Positions 1-5,228 of a DNA stretch of 5,228 nt are shown here, one piece after another. The DNA lies in assembly GCA_035552275.1 (NCBI GenBank), contig DASZLR010000236.1:1-5228 (forward strand). The letters are read 5' to 3'. The position numbers and the translations under genes were made by a program. The stretch is from DASVLX01 sp035552275. GTDB lineage: Bacteria > Actinomycetota > Actinomycetes > Mycobacteriales > Pseudonocardiaceae. Every line of letters begins with the position of its first letter. Position 1 is the first letter of the stretch. The notes under the pieces are model-generated. The model was not told the origin of the DNA, ran no database searches, and saw only the letters and a list, made by a program, of their open reading frames with translations.

Positions 1-1
1 A

Positions 2-421
2 CCCCTGGGCAAGCTGCACTTCTGGACCACGTTCATCGGCTTCCACACCACCTTCCTGGTGCAGCACTGGCTGGGCGCCGAAGGCATGCCCCGCCGCTAC
101 GCCGACTACCTGCCCTCGGACGGCTTCACGACGCTGAACACGGTGTCCACCATCGGCTCCTACATCCTGGGCGCCTCGGTGCTGCCGTTCATCTACAACG
201 TGTTCAAGTCCTACCGCTACGGCGAACCGGTCGAGGTGGACGACCCCTTGGGTTACGGCAACTCGCTGGAATGGGCGACCTCCTGCCCGCCGCCACGGCA
301 CAACTTCACCGAACTTCCCCGCATCCGCTCCGAGCGGCCGGCGTTCGAGCTGCACTATCCGCACATGGTCGACCGAATACGCGAGGAGCGGCTGCCCGCG
401 CATGGACGGGCGCGATCATGA
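2..421 (+). CDS. ctaD: Cytochrome c oxidase subunit I (aa3-type), C-terminal part, 5' end outside window
   Basis: This is the last 139 codons of the catalytic heme-copper subunit of the aa3 terminal oxidase, a membrane protein that reduces O2 to water and pumps protons. Visible are the last two membrane helices, about fragment residues 5-25 (LHFWTTFIGFHTTFLVQHWL) and 42-71 (from FTTLNTVSTIGSYILG). The family-typical loop GMPRRYADY lies between them at 28-36. The cytoplasmic tail holds LEWATSCPPPRHNF (89-102) and RIRSERPAFELHYPHMV. That last string matches my memory of mycobacterial and other actinobacterial CtaD tails. The copper and heme ligands lie upstream, outside the window. The stop codon TGA (419-421) overlaps the ATG of the udgX relic (418-420), so the two were probably co-transcribed and translationally coupled. 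The identification is secure; only the 5' end is unseen. Confidence 0.96.
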   Translation, partial: PLGKLHFWTTFIGFHTTFLVQHWLGAEGMPRRYADYLPSDGFTTLNTVSTIGSYILGASVLPFIYNVFKSYRYGEPVEVDDPLGYGNSLEWATSCPPPRHNFTELPRIRSERPAFELHYPHMVDRIREERLPAHGRARS

Positions 422-755
422 GCGGTGAGATGTCGGCGGCGGAGTTCGTGCCGGACTCCGCCGGCCTGGCCCAACTGCGGGCGGCAGCACGGCCGAACTC
501 CGGGTGGTCCAGCCGGAACTGGTGGTGTGCCTGGGCGCGACGGCCGCGCAGGCGGTCTGCGGGCCGGCATTCCGGCTGACCCATTTCCGTGGCGAGCTGC
601 TGCCCGCGCCGCCGACGATCAAGGACACCGTCGGCGCGGAGTGCCGAATCCTGGCCACCGTGCACCCATCGGCGGTCCTACGCGCCCCGGACCGTGAGTC
701 CGCCTACCAGGAATTCCTCGACGATCTCAAGGTCGCCGCGCACGCTCTCGGCTGA
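418..755 (+). pseudogene. udgX: UdgX-type uracil-DNA glycosylase (family 4-like), broken by an internal out-of-frame deletion
   Basis: The N-terminal remnant from ATG 418 (or ATG 430, MSAAEFVPDSAGLAQLRAAA) looks like the start of UdgX, the actinobacterial iron-sulfur uracil-DNA glycosylase that forms a covalent complex with uracil-DNA. The reading frame is lost near 484-495 and runs to a stop at 577-579 after 53 codons. The C-terminal part continues in another frame from about 492 (AELRVVQPELVVCLGATAAQ) and ends at TGA 753-755. It keeps the ATVHPSAVLR motif and a normal tail (LDDLKVAAHALG). Compared with my recollection of the ~209-aa M. smegmatis protein, about 100 codons are missing. They include the CxxC and later cysteine ligands, the GEQPGD motif and the KRRIH loop with its catalytic His. 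Neither fragment can be a working glycosylase. The ATGA overlap with ctaD shows the original gene position. A sequencing or assembly deletion is the main alternative. Confidence 0.88.
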
Positions 756-760
756 CAGTA

Positions 761-795
761 CGGTCACCGGTAGTCATCCTCGTCCCAGGTGACCG
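761..795. terminator. Inverted repeat at the udgX/acidic gene junction, possible factor-dependent or bidirectional terminator
   Basis: CGGTCACC (761-768) and GGTGACCG (788-795) form a perfect 8-bp stem around a 19-base loop. It starts 5 bases after the udgX stop and covers the last codons and stop of the convergent acidic gene. There is no T-run, which is common in actinomycete terminators. The right arm is also coding sequence for the acidic protein, so the symmetry may be partly chance. A role in ending the ctaD-udgX transcript is inferred from position only. Confidence 0.35.
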
Positions 796-961
796 CCTGG
801 TGTTGCTCGACCAGATCGGTCGGGTCCGCCTCGGCCGGCGGTTCGGTGTCCACCAGGTCGGGTGGATCGTCGGTCTCGTCACCGGCGGTGGCGATGCCTT
901 GCTCGGCCACATCGGCCAGCGGCTCTTCCACGGGCGGCTCGTCCTGCGGCTTCGGGTGCAC
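764..961 (-). CDS. Small very acidic hypothetical protein with two related D-x-x-EQ modules
   Basis: The product has 65 aa with 21 Asp/Glu, only one Lys and one Arg, many Pro and no membrane segment or signal peptide, so it is probably an intrinsically disordered cytoplasmic protein. It contains an internal duplication: residues 15-32 (LADVAEQGIATAGDETDD) align with 47-64 (PTDLVEQHQAVTWDEDDY). Shared positions are D17/D49, E20-Q21/E52-Q53, A24/A56, D28-E29/D60-E61 and D31/D63. The ending DEDDYR recalls short uncharacterised proteins seen in Streptomyces and Amycolatopsis genomes (from memory). The start GTG (959-961) is supported by a strong ribosome binding site, GGAGGT, at 966-971. The gene is divergent from the HhH-GPD gene and converges on the udgX relic. 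The function is unknown. The overlapping longer minus-strand reading frame is a shadow, because the duplicated motif and the ribosome binding site belong to this frame. Confidence 0.75.
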   Translation of the reverse strand: MHPKPQDEPPVEEPLADVAEQGIATAGDETDDPPDLVDTEPPAEADPTDLVEQHQAVTWDEDDYR

Positions 962-965
962 CCCG

Positions 966-971
966 ACCTCC
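966..971 (-). promoter_or_regulatory. Ribosome binding site of the acidic protein gene
   Basis: The minus strand reads GGAGGT followed by CGGG and then the GTG start. The GGAGG core lies at 967-971 with a 5-base spacer, a near-perfect anti-16S match. It fixes the GTG at 959-961 as the start and argues that this short ORF is a real gene. Confidence 0.7.
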
Positions 972-1044
972 GATCAGTGGGGTTCGGCCTTCGGGTACCC
1001 GCTGACGTCGAGTCCACGCGCGGTTGGTCCGTGCCCGGTTGGGG

Positions 1045-1050
1045 TAGACC
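1045..1050 (+). promoter_or_regulatory. Possible -10 element for leaderless transcription of the HhH-GPD gene
   Basis: TAGACC ends 6 bases before the ATG at 1057. No clear purine-rich ribosome binding site precedes this ATG (only GGTGG at 1051-1055). In actinobacteria a TANNNT-like box about 7 bases upstream of a start often gives a leaderless mRNA. The last T of the consensus is missing here. A loose -35 candidate, TTGGTC, lies at 1024-1029 with a 15-base spacer. This is weak inference. Confidence 0.22.
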
Positions 1051-1056
1051 GGTGGC

Positions 1057-1683
1057 ATGGCTTCGTCGGTCACGGAATCGTCCATCGAGGAACTGCTCCA
1101 CGAGCACGGCACCAGCTACGCGGCGGAAGCCGGCATCACGTTGCGGGACAAGCCATCCCCGCTCTACCAACTGCTGGTGCTGACGACGCTGCTGTCGGTG
1201 CGCATCCGGGCCGACAGCGCCGTGGCGGCCGCCCGTGAGCTGTTCCACGCCGGCTGGCGCACGCCCGCGGCGATGCTCGACTCGACCTGGCAGCAGCGGG
1301 TGGACGCGCTGGGTCGCGGCGGGTACGTCCGGTACGACGAGAGCACCGCGCGCTATCTGGAGGCCGGGGCCCAACTCGCGGCGGACCGGTATCACGGCGA
1401 CCTGCGCCGGATGCGTGCCGCAGCGGACGGCGACAGGGCGCGGCTGCGCAAGCTGATCACCGAGTTCCCGCGCATCGGCGAGACCGGCGCGCACATCTTC
1501 TGCCGGGAGGCGCAGGCGGTGTGGCCGGAGCTGCGCCCGTACTTCGACCAGCGGGCGATGGTCGGCGCGCAACGGCTTGACCTACCACGAGATCCGGCCC
1601 GACTGGCGCGGATGGTGGACGGTGACCAACTAGCCGAACTAGCAGCCGCCCTGGTCCGGGTCAGCCTGGCGAAGCAGGACTGA
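1057..1683 (+). CDS. HhH-GPD (endonuclease III-like) family protein, probable DNA glycosylase-related
   Basis: This 208-aa soluble protein resembles the endonuclease III superfamily of base-excision repair enzymes. Residues 36-63 (from LYQLLVLTTLLSVRIRADSA) match the helix that in Nth reads LLSAQ(T/A)TD, with Arg in place of the usual Gln. Residues 134-148 (ITEFPRIGETGAHIF) form the helix-hairpin-helix with its FPxIGxTGA turn. Asp164 in PYFDQRA is the best candidate for the conserved catalytic Asp. There is no Lys in the hairpin position that makes Nth bifunctional, and no C-terminal four-Cys iron-sulfur loop (the only Cys is 149). If active, it would therefore be a monofunctional glycosylase, or else a DNA-binding relative. 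I recall similar proteins annotated as 'endonuclease' in Streptomyces and Amycolatopsis. The substrate is unknown. It is divergent from the acidic protein gene and lies about 300 bases from the udgX relic, another repair gene. The start is ATG 1057, because no better upstream start is seen. Confidence 0.8.
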   Translation: MASSVTESSIEELLHEHGTSYAAEAGITLRDKPSPLYQLLVLTTLLSVRIRADSAVAAARELFHAGWRTPAAMLDSTWQQRVDALGRGGYVRYDESTARYLEAGAQLAADRYHGDLRRMRAAADGDRARLRKLITEFPRIGETGAHIFCREAQAVWPELRPYFDQRAMVGAQRLDLPRDPARLARMVDGDQLAELAAALVRVSLAKQD

Positions 1684-1713
1684 CTGTCCTATCCGGACTC
1701 GCCTCGGCGACAG
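1684..1713. terminator. Weak interrupted hairpin between convergent genes
   Basis: The 34-base gap between the HhH-GPD stop and the epoxide hydrolase stop contains CTGTC (1684-1688) pairing with GACAG (1709-1713). Inside these arms CCG (1693-1695) pairs with CGG (1705-1707). The stem is short and bulged and has no T-run. The position between two convergent genes suits a bidirectional terminator, but the structure itself is poor evidence. Confidence 0.2.
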
Positions 1714-1717
1714 GTCC

Positions 1718-2635
1718 TCAGCTGGCGGCCGGCGGATGCGCGGCGGCTTGCTGGTCTACCACCTCCGCCACGATTTCCGGCGCCTCGTCCGGAATCCAGT
1801 GGCTGACACCCGGCAGCACCCGGAACTCGTAGGGCCCGGTGACATACCGCGACGTCAGCTCCGCGCCCTTGCGTCCCAGCGCGATGTCCTTGTCGCTCCA
1901 CAGGTACGCCGTCGGCACCGTCACCCGCGACGACGGCTTGCCACCATTTCGACTGTCCCGACTGTGCCGATTCTGGTCCGGTTTCCGACTCCGGCGCGGC
2001 CGCCGGATCGGGGACATCGCCCGGTACCAGTTCAGCGCGGCGGTGGCCGCGTTCGGGTCGAGCAGCAGCGCCGCGTCCCGCTGCGCGGCGCGCGCGCTCA
2101 GGCCGCTGGACCGCAGTACCCGAACGGCGGCGCCAGGCAGCCGGAACAGCCATTCAGGCAGTCGCGGCACCTGGAACAGGAACATGTACGACGACCGCAG
2201 CAACTGCGCGCTGCGCACCATGGAACGCAGGAACGCGGCCGGATGCGGCACCGACAGCACGGTCAGCGTGCGCACCCGCGTCGGCGCCCCGATCGCGGTC
2301 GCCCAGGCCACCGCCGCGCCCCAGTCGTGCCCGACCAGGTGCACGTCCGGCACGTCCAGCGCGTCGATCAGCGCGATCGTGTCCCGTACCAGCTCCGACA
2401 TCCGGTAGTCCTGCGGCGCGGCCGGTCGGGCGCCGGGCGAGTAGCCGCGCTGGTCAGGCGCCACTGTTCGGTAGCCGCGCTCGTTGAGCAGTGCGCGCAC
2501 CGCGTCCCAGGACGCCGAGGTCTGCGGGAAACCGTGCAGCAGAACGACGGTATCCCCGTCGATCGGTCCACTGTCGACAACATCGAACACCAAATCGCCG
2601 CGCTCGAAACGGGTCAGCCGGCGCGGTTCGGTCAT
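1718..2635 (-). CDS. Alpha/beta hydrolase, epoxide hydrolase type
   Basis: This 305-aa soluble protein has the features of epoxide hydrolases, which open epoxides to diols through an ester on an Asp nucleophile. The oxyanion motif HGFP is at 34-37, the RGY motif at 63-65, and the nucleophile Asp104 in VGHDWGAAVA. Cap-domain tyrosines that would activate the epoxide are Tyr150 (SSYMFLFQVP) and Tyr204 (LNWYRA). The acid is Asp250 (WSDKDIALG) and the base His279 (GVSHWIPDEAPE). The two cap Tyr favour epoxide hydrolase over haloalkane dehalogenase. Residues 211-237 form an Arg/Lys-rich segment (11 of 27) between the cap and the Asp250 strand, longer than I expect for the family and encoded by less GC-rich DNA. 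The ATG (2633-2635) overlaps the GH65 stop and has GGGGAG 6 bases upstream, so it is the last gene of the minus-strand operon. The substrate is unknown. The triad is intact, so the gene is probably functional. Confidence 0.92.
   Translation of the reverse strand: MTEPRRLTRFERGDLVFDVVDSGPIDGDTVVLLHGFPQTSASWDAVRALLNERGYRTVAPDQRGYSPGARPAAPQDYRMSELVRDTIALIDALDVPDVHLVGHDWGAAVAWATAIGAPTRVRTLTVLSVPHPAAFLRSMVRSAQLLRSSYMFLFQVPRLPEWLFRLPGAAVRVLRSSGLSARAAQRDAALLLDPNAATAALNWYRAMSPIRRPRRSRKPDQNRHSRDSRNGGKPSSRVTVPTAYLWSDKDIALGRKGAELTSRYVTGPYEFRVLPGVSHWIPDEAPEIVAEVVDQQAAAHPPAAS
1950..1976. repeat. Three degenerate 9-bp tandem units inside the epoxide hydrolase gene
   Basis: CGACTGTCC (1950-1958), CGACTGTGC (1959-1967) and CGATTCTGG (1968-1976) follow each other directly. 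The first two differ at 1 of 9 bases and the third is more diverged. The 9-bp period keeps the reading frame and encodes the RHS/RDS part of the Arg-rich insert. It lies within the locally AT-richer stretch of about 1938-1990. It could be a trace of slippage or of a small inserted element. Confidence 0.45.
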
Positions 2636-4995
2636 GTCTCGCTCCCCGGGGACTTGTGCACCGGCTCACGGCCGGGCGGCTGCTGCGGCCGAGTCCGATG
2701 TGGATAGTGCGGCACCGAGCGCACCGCCGGCTCACCCCTGCGGACGGTGAACTGCCGGCCGTGGTGCCGCAGCTCGATCGAGTCGCCGTCCAGCAGGGTG
2801 TACCGGGCCTGCGAGTCCAGCACCTCGACCTTGATCAGCCGGCCACGGAACAGCAGCCGGAACGCCAGTCGGGTGATCCCCGGCGGCAGCTTCGGCGCGA
2901 ACGCCAGCGGCTGGCCGGGATGGTGCCGCATGCCGCCGAACCCGGCCACCAACGCCAGCCAGGCGCCGGCCAGCGAGGCGATGTGCACGCCATCCCTGGT
3001 GTTGTGCTCCAGGTCGGCCAGATCCATCAGGGCGGCCTCGCTGAGATAGTCGCGGGCCAGTTCCAGATGGCCGACCTCGGCGGCCAGCACCGACTGCACG
3101 CACGCCGACAGCGACGAGTCGCGCACGGTCAGCGGCTCGTAGTAGTCGAAGTCGCGCAGCTTCTGCTCGGCGGTGAACTCGTGCGAGCAGGTGTAGAGCG
3201 CCAGCACCAGATCGGCCTGTTTGAGCACCTGCTTGCGGTAGAGGTCGAAGTACGGGAACTTCAGCATCAGCGGATAGTCGTCCGGCTTGGTGTCGGCGAA
3301 GTCCCACACCTTGTGATCGGTGAACCCCTCCGACTGCGGGTGCACGCCCAGCGCCTCGTCGTAGGGGACCACCACCGCGCGGGCGGTGCGCCGCCACTCG
3401 CCAATCTCCTCGGTGCCCACGCCCAGCGCGCCGGCCTCTTCGGGGAAGCGGGTCGCGGCGTCGGCGGCCGCGTCCAGATTGTGCCGCGCCATCAGGTTCG
3501 TGTAGACGTTGTTGTCCGCGACCGCGCTGTACTCGTCCGGGCCGGTCACGCCGTCGATGCGGAACCGGCCGGCGGCGTCCGGGTGACCCAGTGACTGCCA
3601 GAGCCGCGCGGTCTCCACCAGCATTTCCAGCCCGGCGCCCCGGTGGAAGTCCTCGTCGCCGGTGGCGTCCACGTACTGGGTGACCGCCCGCGCGATGTCG
3701 GCGTTGATGTGGAACGCGGCGGTGCCGGCCGGCCAGTACGCGGAGCACTCCGGCCCGCTGATGGTGCGCCACGGGAAGGTCGCTCCGCGCAACCCGAGTT
3801 CGGCCGCCCGCGCCCGTGCCTGGTCCAGAATGCTGTGCCGCCAGTACAGCGCGTGCGAGGCGGCTTCGGGCATCGTGTACGTCAGCACCGGCAGCGCGAA
3901 GATCTCGCTGTCCCAGAACGCGTGCCCGTCGTAGCCGGGACCGGTGAGGCCCTTCGCCGGGATCGCCCGACGCTCGGCCCGGCCGCCGGCCTGCAGGACG
4001 TGGAACAGTCCAAATCGGACGGCCTGCTGCACTTCCGGGTCGCCGTCGAGCTCGACGTCGGCGCGGGCCCAGAACGCGTCGAGGAAATCGCGCTGCTCGG
4101 CGACCAGACCGTCCCAACCGGTCTGGCAGGCGGCGGCGAGCGCCGCGTCAACCTGGGCGCGCACCCCCGGCAGCGAACGATGCCGGGACCAGCCGTGGGC
4201 GACATACTTCGTCACGCACAGCCGCTGTCCCGGTTGCAGCAGCACCGACACGGTGAGCCGGCCGACGTCCTCGGTGGCCTCGGACCGGACCGCCGTCTCG
4301 GCCGGCGCGTCCAGTTCGTGTCGCATTCCGGCCGCCACGCGCAGGCCGCTGTCCCTGGTGCGGTGCACCAGTTCCACCCGCTCGTCGACGGCCTCGTGCT
4401 CCTCCGAGACCAGTGGCGCGTCCAGCTTCGCGGCCACCCGCGGATCGCCGGTGATCACCGGCAACTGCTCGTTGGCCACCAGCTCCGACTGCACCACGAT
4501 CCGGGCCGGCACGTCCACCGGCTCGACCTGGTAGCGGATCGCGGCGATGGCGCGCTGCTGGAACGACACCAGCCGTTCGGAGGTGACCCGCACGGTCTGT
4601 CCGGTCGGCGAGGTCCACTCCACCTGGCGGGTCAGCAGGCCGGTGCGCAGATCCAGCACTCGTTCGTGCGAGCGCAGGTCGCCGTAGCGGACGTCGAACG
4701 GCTCGTCATCAACCAGCAGCCGGATCACCTTGCCGTCGGTGACGTTGATGACCGTCTCGCCGGACTCCGGATAGCCGAAGCCGGCTTCGGCGTAGGGCAG
4801 CGGGCGGGTCTCGTAGACACCGTTGAGATAGCAGCCGGGCAGGCCGTGCGGCTCGCCTTCGTCCAGGTTGCCACGCCAGCCGACGTGCCCGTTGGCGAGC
4901 GCGAACACCGACTCGGTCTGCGCCAGGAAGTCCATGTCCAGCCGGGTTTCCCGGATTCGCCAGGGTTCGACGGCGAACGCCTCCTGGGTGATCAT
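2632..4995 (-). CDS. Glycoside hydrolase family 65 protein, probable alpha-glucosyl disaccharide phosphorylase
   Basis: This complete 787-aa cytoplasmic enzyme has the GH65 layout. An N-terminal beta-sandwich spans about 10-265 (FALANGHVGWRGNLDEG at 31-47), an (alpha/alpha)6 barrel about 320-690, and a small C-terminal beta domain about 694-750. Key sites are GHAFWDSE (357-364, glucose binding), TFPWRT...ECSAYWPAGT (406-425), Glu488 in DGVTGPDEYS as general acid, KQAD (592-595) and DSSLS (626-630, phosphate side). Family members invert the anomeric centre and split maltose, trehalose, kojibiose or nigerose with phosphate to beta-glucose 1-phosphate and glucose; a few are hydrolases. The upstream beta-phosphoglucomutase-like gene supports phosphorolysis. 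The length and the tail PPGREPVH recall M. tuberculosis Rv3401, next to Rv3400 (from memory). The disaccharide cannot be read from sequence. Its start ATG overlaps the mutase stop (ATGA) and has no strong ribosome binding site, implying coupled translation. Its stop overlaps the epoxide hydrolase start. Confidence 0.95.
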   Translation of the reverse strand: MITQEAFAVEPWRIRETRLDMDFLAQTESVFALANGHVGWRGNLDEGEPHGLPGCYLNGVYETRPLPYAEAGFGYPESGETVINVTDGKVIRLLVDDEPFDVRYGDLRSHERVLDLRTGLLTRQVEWTSPTGQTVRVTSERLVSFQQRAIAAIRYQVEPVDVPARIVVQSELVANEQLPVITGDPRVAAKLDAPLVSEEHEAVDERVELVHRTRDSGLRVAAGMRHELDAPAETAVRSEATEDVGRLTVSVLLQPGQRLCVTKYVAHGWSRHRSLPGVRAQVDAALAAACQTGWDGLVAEQRDFLDAFWARADVELDGDPEVQQAVRFGLFHVLQAGGRAERRAIPAKGLTGPGYDGHAFWDSEIFALPVLTYTMPEAASHALYWRHSILDQARARAAELGLRGATFPWRTISGPECSAYWPAGTAAFHINADIARAVTQYVDATGDEDFHRGAGLEMLVETARLWQSLGHPDAAGRFRIDGVTGPDEYSAVADNNVYTNLMARHNLDAAADAATRFPEEAGALGVGTEEIGEWRRTARAVVVPYDEALGVHPQSEGFTDHKVWDFADTKPDDYPLMLKFPYFDLYRKQVLKQADLVLALYTCSHEFTAEQKLRDFDYYEPLTVRDSSLSACVQSVLAAEVGHLELARDYLSEAALMDLADLEHNTRDGVHIASLAGAWLALVAGFGGMRHHPGQPLAFAPKLPPGITRLAFRLLFRGRLIKVEVLDSQARYTLLDGDSIELRHHGRQFTVRRGEPAVRSVPHYPHRTRPQQPPGREPVHKSPGSET
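2642..2647 (-). promoter_or_regulatory. Ribosome binding site of the epoxide hydrolase gene, inside the GH65 coding end
   Basis: The minus strand reads GGGGAG, then a 6-base spacer, then the ATG at 2633-2635. It lies in the last codons of the GH65 gene (PGSET). Together with the ATGA overlap it supports this start and coupled translation. Confidence 0.6.
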
Positions 4996-5228
4996 CGCGG
5001 GTCCAGCAGGTCGGCGAGGTCCTTGACCACGATGTCCGCCCCGTGCTGGCGGAGTTCGTCCGCCTGGCCGACCCGGTCGACGCCGACGACGACGCCGAAC
5101 TTTCCGGCCCGGCCGGCCGCCACCCCGGCCAACGCGTCCTCGAACACGGCCGCCTGCTCCGGCGGCACGCCCAGCGCACGGGCGCCCGCCAGGAAGGTGT
5201 CCGGCGAGGGTTTGCCGGCGAGGTGCTC
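4992..5228 (-). CDS. HAD-family hydrolase, beta-phosphoglucomutase-like, C-terminal part
   Basis: The last 78 codons are present; the N-terminus lies beyond the right edge. HAD motif III Lys is in GKPSPDTFL (fragment residues 5-13). Motif IV is VFEDALAGVAAG (28-39), with Glu30 and Asp31 as Mg2+ ligands. The remainder has the Rossmann-fold ending (FGVVVGVDRVGQADEL, then GADIVVKDLADLL). The pattern fits beta-phosphoglucomutases, which interconvert beta-glucose 1-phosphate and glucose 6-phosphate, and resembles the mycobacterial Rv3400 type (recalled). The cap domain and the catalytic Asp pair are outside the window, so mutase versus phosphatase activity cannot be decided here. The stop TGA (4992-4994) overlaps the GH65 ATG. 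This gene is too close to the edge to give a long ORF, but the frame is unambiguous. Confidence 0.93.
   Translation of the reverse strand, partial: EHLAGKPSPDTFLAGARALGVPPEQAAVFEDALAGVAAGRAGKFGVVVGVDRVGQADELRQHGADIVVKDLADLLDPR

Noticed and set aside
504..755. Independent small gene starting at GTG 504
   Set aside because: The in-frame codons just upstream (AELR) are also UdgX-like, no ribosome binding site is evident, and the product matches only the C-terminal part of UdgX. It is better read as a gene remnant.
727..1572. 281-aa minus-strand open frame
   Set aside because: It lies antisense to the HhH-GPD gene and in a different frame over the acidic gene. Its translation is low-complexity Arg/Pro-rich and shows no domain; it is a GC-driven shadow.
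1736..2707. 323-aa plus-strand open frame
   Set aside because: It is antisense to the epoxide hydrolase, whose motifs are intact. The translation is Arg/His/Gln-rich with no recognisable fold.
2491..3594. 367-aa plus-strand open frame
   Set aside because: It is antisense to GH65. The composition (Gln, Arg, Val, His repeats) is typical of reverse-frame translation of a GC-rich gene.
2732..4117. 461-aa minus-strand open frame
   Set aside because: It is the same strand as GH65 but out of frame, Arg-rich and without motifs, while GH65 is complete and continuous through it.
4709..5179. 156-aa minus-strand open frame crossing the mutase/GH65 junction
   Set aside because: It overlaps both real genes in another frame. 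The HAD motifs GKPSPD and FEDALAG and the GH65 N-terminus are in the frames annotated.
1..5228. CRISPR array, tRNA, rRNA or insertion sequence
   Set aside because: No repeat-spacer pattern, cloverleaf-like stretch, transposase or terminal inverted repeats with target duplications were seen on reading both strands.

Overview
The window is GC-rich, gene-dense DNA of an actinomycete. The genes use GTG as well as ATG starts, neighbouring genes overlap by 4 bases (ATGA), and long spurious ORFs lie antisense to the real genes. The protein families point the same way: an actinobacterial cytochrome oxidase subunit I tail, a UdgX-type uracil-DNA glycosylase relic, and a beta-phosphoglucomutase/GH65 pair resembling mycobacterial Rv3400-Rv3401. 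A member of the Pseudonocardiales/Mycobacteriales side is my best guess, by recalled similarity only.

Left part (1-795, plus strand). The C-terminal 139 codons of ctaD (cytochrome c oxidase subunit I) run into a broken udgX gene through an ATGA overlap. The udgX relic keeps its first ~24 codons and last ~87 codons. Roughly 100 central codons, holding the iron-sulfur cysteines, the GEQPGD motif and the KRRIH loop, are gone, and the two remnants are in different frames. An 8-bp perfect inverted repeat lies just after the relic and may end transcription.

Middle part (764-1683). A tiny, very acidic protein of 65 aa made of two related modules (minus strand) is divergent from a 208-aa HhH-GPD (endonuclease III-like) protein (plus strand). 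They share an intergenic region of 95 bp. The acidic gene converges on the udgX relic, and the HhH-GPD gene converges on the minus-strand operon.

Right part (1718-5228, minus strand). Three genes form a tightly coupled operon, read right to left: the C-terminus of a HAD-family beta-phosphoglucomutase-like protein, a complete 787-aa glycoside hydrolase family 65 protein, and a 305-aa alpha/beta hydrolase of the epoxide hydrolase type. Each junction is an ATGA overlap. The first two are a logical pathway: phosphorolysis of an alpha-glucosyl disaccharide gives beta-glucose 1-phosphate, and the mutase converts it to glucose 6-phosphate. The epoxide hydrolase has no obvious link to that pathway and carries an odd Arg-rich insert with lower GC and a 9-bp tandem repeat.

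No RNA gene, CRISPR array, insertion sequence or complete mobile element was seen, and no gene-free stretch exceeds 100 bases. I did not find a clearly new multi-gene system. The points most worth following are the udgX deletion, the insert in the epoxide hydrolase, the acidic two-module protein and the non-canonical HhH-GPD protein.
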